NCBI GenBank assembly: GCA_963699055.1
Contig: CAVOTA010000002.1
Span: 1,426,001 to 1,490,000 of the forward strand
Direction: 5' to 3'
DNA from: Bog-756 sp963699055
GTDB lineage: Bacteria; Actinomycetota; Acidimicrobiia; Acidimicrobiales; RAAP-2
DNA length: 64,000 nt
The position numbers and the translations under genes were made by a program. Below the pieces are notes generated by a model that saw nothing but the letters and a program-made list of their open reading frames with translations, was not told the origin of the DNA and searched no databases. The first letter of the stretch is position 1; every line of letters begins with the position of its first letter. Below are positions 62,267-64,000 of this stretch, piece by piece.

Positions 62267-63081
62267 GGCGTCCGCCTGGTGACCCCGTTGACGACCCCGG
62301 GTGAGGCGACCCCGGCGTCGCGCAGGGCGCCGGCGGCCCGCAGGCGGATCTCGCGGGCGACCTCGAACTGACGCCCCGGCAGCGTGCGGGCGATGAGGCG
62401 CAGCTGGACGTAGCCGACGTCGATCGTCTCCACCCCGGCCACCACCGGGTCACCCAGCAGCAGATCGGACCACTCGGGGTCGGCGGCCATGTCGGCCACC
62501 ACGCCCTTCAGGAGCCGGGTGACCTCCACCAGGTCCTCGGTGACCGCCACCGGGATGTCGATGACGGCACGCGACCAGTCCTTCGAGAGGTTGGTCACCT
62601 GGCGGAGGGCGCTGTTGGGCACGACCACCAGCTCCCCCTGCTGCGTCCGCAGCTTGGTGACCCGCAGCGTCAGCTCCTCGACCGTCCCCGTGATCCCCGT
62701 CGTCTGGCCGGGCGTCGACAGGCGGATGACGTCCCCGAAGGCGAATTGGTGCTCGGCGAAGAGGAAGAACCCGGCCAGCAGGTCCCCCACCATCTGCTGG
62801 GCCCCGAAGCCGAGTCCGATCCCGATCACGGTGGCGGGCGCCACCAGGGTGGTGAGCGGGATCCCCAGCCGGTCGAAGGCGAGGATGCCGACCACGAAGT
62901 ACGTGAGGGCCACCGCCACCCACTCGACCGCCTCGCTGATGGCCCGCGAGCGCTTGAGCGACTCGGAAGGCACCAGTCCGGTCTCGATCTGGCGCTTGAG
63001 CTGGGTGTCGATCCACCGGCGGCGCCGTGCGCCCACCCAGTGGGCGAGACGCACCAGGAGCCCGGCACCGAGCAGGAGCAC
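62263..63081 (-). CDS. MscS-family mechanosensitive channel
   Basis: The 272-residue protein has two or three membrane segments, with the pore-lining TM3 and start of the beta domain in TVIGIGLGFGAQQMVGDLLAG and FFLFAEHQFAFGDVIRL. The cytoplasmic region continues GTVEELTLRVTKLRTQQGEL and VVVPNSALRQVTNLSKDW. The frame is closed by a TAA just upstream, so GTG 63081 is the first possible common start, though no ribosome-binding site is seen. The channel probably releases solutes on hypo-osmotic shock. It is coupled to the Thr-rich membrane protein gene. Confidence 0.85.
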   Translation of the reverse strand: MLLLGAGLLVRLAHWVGARRRRWIDTQLKRQIETGLVPSESLKRSRAISEAVEWVAVALTYFVVGILAFDRLGIPLTTLVAPATVIGIGLGFGAQQMVGDLLAGFFLFAEHQFAFGDVIRLSTPGQTTGITGTVEELTLRVTKLRTQQGELVVVPNSALRQVTNLSKDWSRAVIDIPVAVTEDLVEVTRLLKGVVADMAADPEWSDLLLGDPVVAGVETIDVGYVQLRLIARTLPGRQFEVAREIRLRAAGALRDAGVASPGVVNGVTRRTP

Positions 63082-63226
63082 GATGACCGGCAGCAGGCTG
63101 TCGCGGAGGTAGGCGGTGTGGATGCCCGCACCTTACCGTCGGCGCCGGCGACCCCCGGGGCGCAGGCCGCCCGCCCCGACGGGTGCGGCCCGACGGGCGC
63201 CCCTGCCGCACGGTCCGCCTGCGTGC

Positions 63227-63247
63227 CATAATCTGACGCACTGTCAG
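63227..63247 (+). promoter_or_regulatory. -10 element and operator D before the last amidohydrolase gene
   Basis: CATAAT (63227-63232) is a good -10 element. It abuts CTGACGCACTGTCAG (63233-63247), with perfect 5-bp arms, which would cover the transcription start. No strong -35 is seen. The 5' leader would be about 120 nt. Confidence 0.65.
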
Positions 63248-63318
63248 TTCCGGGGGGACCCGGTGACGGGGTCGCAGACGACCGCCACCCGCCCACCGCT
63301 CGTCCACGCGCAACAGGT

Positions 63319-63338
63319 CCGCGGGCAGATGCCCGCGG
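63319..63338 (+). promoter_or_regulatory. 5'-leader hairpin upstream of the ribosome-binding site
   Basis: CCGCGGGC (63319-63326) and GCCCGCGG (63331-63338) form a perfect 8-bp stem with a 4-nt loop. It ends five bases before GGAGGG (63344-63349) of the next gene, so it could influence translation or be a weak attenuator. Confidence 0.4.
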
Positions 63339-63358
63339 CACACGGAGGGAACGCCACC

Positions 63359-64000
63359 ATGCTCGACTACGTGATCCGCAACGGCACCGTCGTCGACGGC
63401 ACCGGCACCCCCGGCTTCCGGGCGGACGTCGGGATCCGGGACGGGATGATCGTCGCCGTCGGCACCGTCGACGAGGCGGGCGCCACCGAGCTCGACGCCG
63501 AGGGCCTGGTCGTCGCCCCGGGGGTCATCGACCCCCACACCCACTACGACGCCCAGCTGTTCTGGGACCCGACGGCGTCCCCCTCGAACCTGCACGGCGT
63601 GACCACGGTGATCGCCGGCAACTGCGGGTTCACCCTCGCCCCGATCAAGCCCGAGGACCACGACTACATCCGGCGGATGATGGCCAAGGTCGAGGGGATG
63701 CCGCTGGTGGCCCTCGAGGACGGGATCGACTGGAACTGGCAGACCTTCGACGAGTACCTCGCCCGACTCGAGGGCAACCTCGGCGTCAACGCCGGGTTCC
63801 TGGTCGGGCACTGCGCCATCCGCCGGTGGGTCATGGGCGCGGACCGCGCCGACGAGGTCGCGGACGACGAGGAGCTGGCCGCCATGGTCCGGCTGCTGGC
63901 CGAGTCGATCGAGGCCGGGGGGCTCGGGTTCTCGTCGTCGCAGTCGCGTACCCACTCGGACGGGGACGGCAACCCGATCTCCTCGCGCTACGCCGACCGC
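63359..64000 (+). CDS. D-aminoacylase-type amidohydrolase, 3' end cut by window edge
   Basis: The first 214 residues of an amidohydrolase related to N-acyl-D-amino-acid deacylases are present and the frame is open to the window end. It starts MLDYVIRNGTVVDGTGTPGF, with the metal-binding HxH in VIDPHTHYDAQLFWD and the typical GNCGFTLAP cysteine loop. GGAGGG lies nine bases before ATG 63359. Operator D places it in the same putative regulon as the steroid-ring genes. Many family members act on N-acyl amino acids or cyclic amides, so the substrate here is unknown. Confidence 0.83.
   Translation, partial: MLDYVIRNGTVVDGTGTPGFRADVGIRDGMIVAVGTVDEAGATELDAEGLVVAPGVIDPHTHYDAQLFWDPTASPSNLHGVTTVIAGNCGFTLAPIKPEDHDYIRRMMAKVEGMPLVALEDGIDWNWQTFDEYLARLEGNLGVNAGFLVGHCAIRRWVMGADRADEVADDEELAAMVRLLAESIEAGGLGFSSSQSRTHSDGDGNPISSRYADR

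Overview
The window is about 64 kb of very GC-rich DNA with dense, mostly operonic genes, many GTG starts and several apparently leaderless transcripts. An actinobacterium of the class Acidimicrobiia is the best guess. The reasons are steroid-degradation genes of actinobacterial type (echA20-ipdABC), an F420-type luciferase-like oxidoreductase, heteromeric acyl-CoA dehydrogenase pairs, three-gene proton-translocating transhydrogenase, and secreted proteins carrying a roughly 50-residue DGGVF.YGDA.FYGS repeat that I associate with Acidimicrobiia. I see no integrase, transposase, rRNA or CRISPR array.

Left part (1-14138): a truncated aspartate aminotransferase and serC are transcribed divergently from almost the same base. 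A lipoprotein follows, then the ilvBNC operon with a complete attenuation leader (a 15-codon peptide ending in Leu-Val-Leu-Val, then a terminator hairpin). Next come a secreted IPT/repeat protein, a PhyH-type dioxygenase, two small DUF proteins, a nitronate-monooxygenase-like flavoprotein and a secreted CocE/NonD hydrolase.

Middle part (14357-38385): two giant secreted proteins dominate. One has 22 fibronectin III domains and its reading frame is broken at a seven-C tract. The other has 11 tandem IPT domains on a 249-bp period. They share an unrecognised N-terminal region domain. Between them lie a TetR regulator, a Fur-family regulator divergent from a zinc/manganese ABC importer with a clear operator, tRNA-Ala(CGC), a membrane-anchored GH18 protein and a PIN/TRAM-type membrane protein with an eroded active site.

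Right part (38505-64000): the pntAa-pntAb-pntB transhydrogenase, two cyclic-di-GMP enzymes, a lone ketosynthase and a large block of CoA-thioester catabolism. This block has SDR | echA20-ipdA-ipdB-ipdC (steroid C/D-ring opening), thiolase | acyl-CoA dehydrogenase pair, amidohydrolase - acyl-CoA dehydrogenase pair - LLM oxidoreductase, and a truncated second amidohydrolase. Four copies of the same 15-bp inverted repeat, consensus CTGAC-N5-GTCAG, sit exactly at the promoters of these four transcription blocks. I infer one regulon under one repressor that is not encoded in this window. An MscS channel, a CHAP-domain secreted hydrolase and a Thr-rich membrane protein complete the region.
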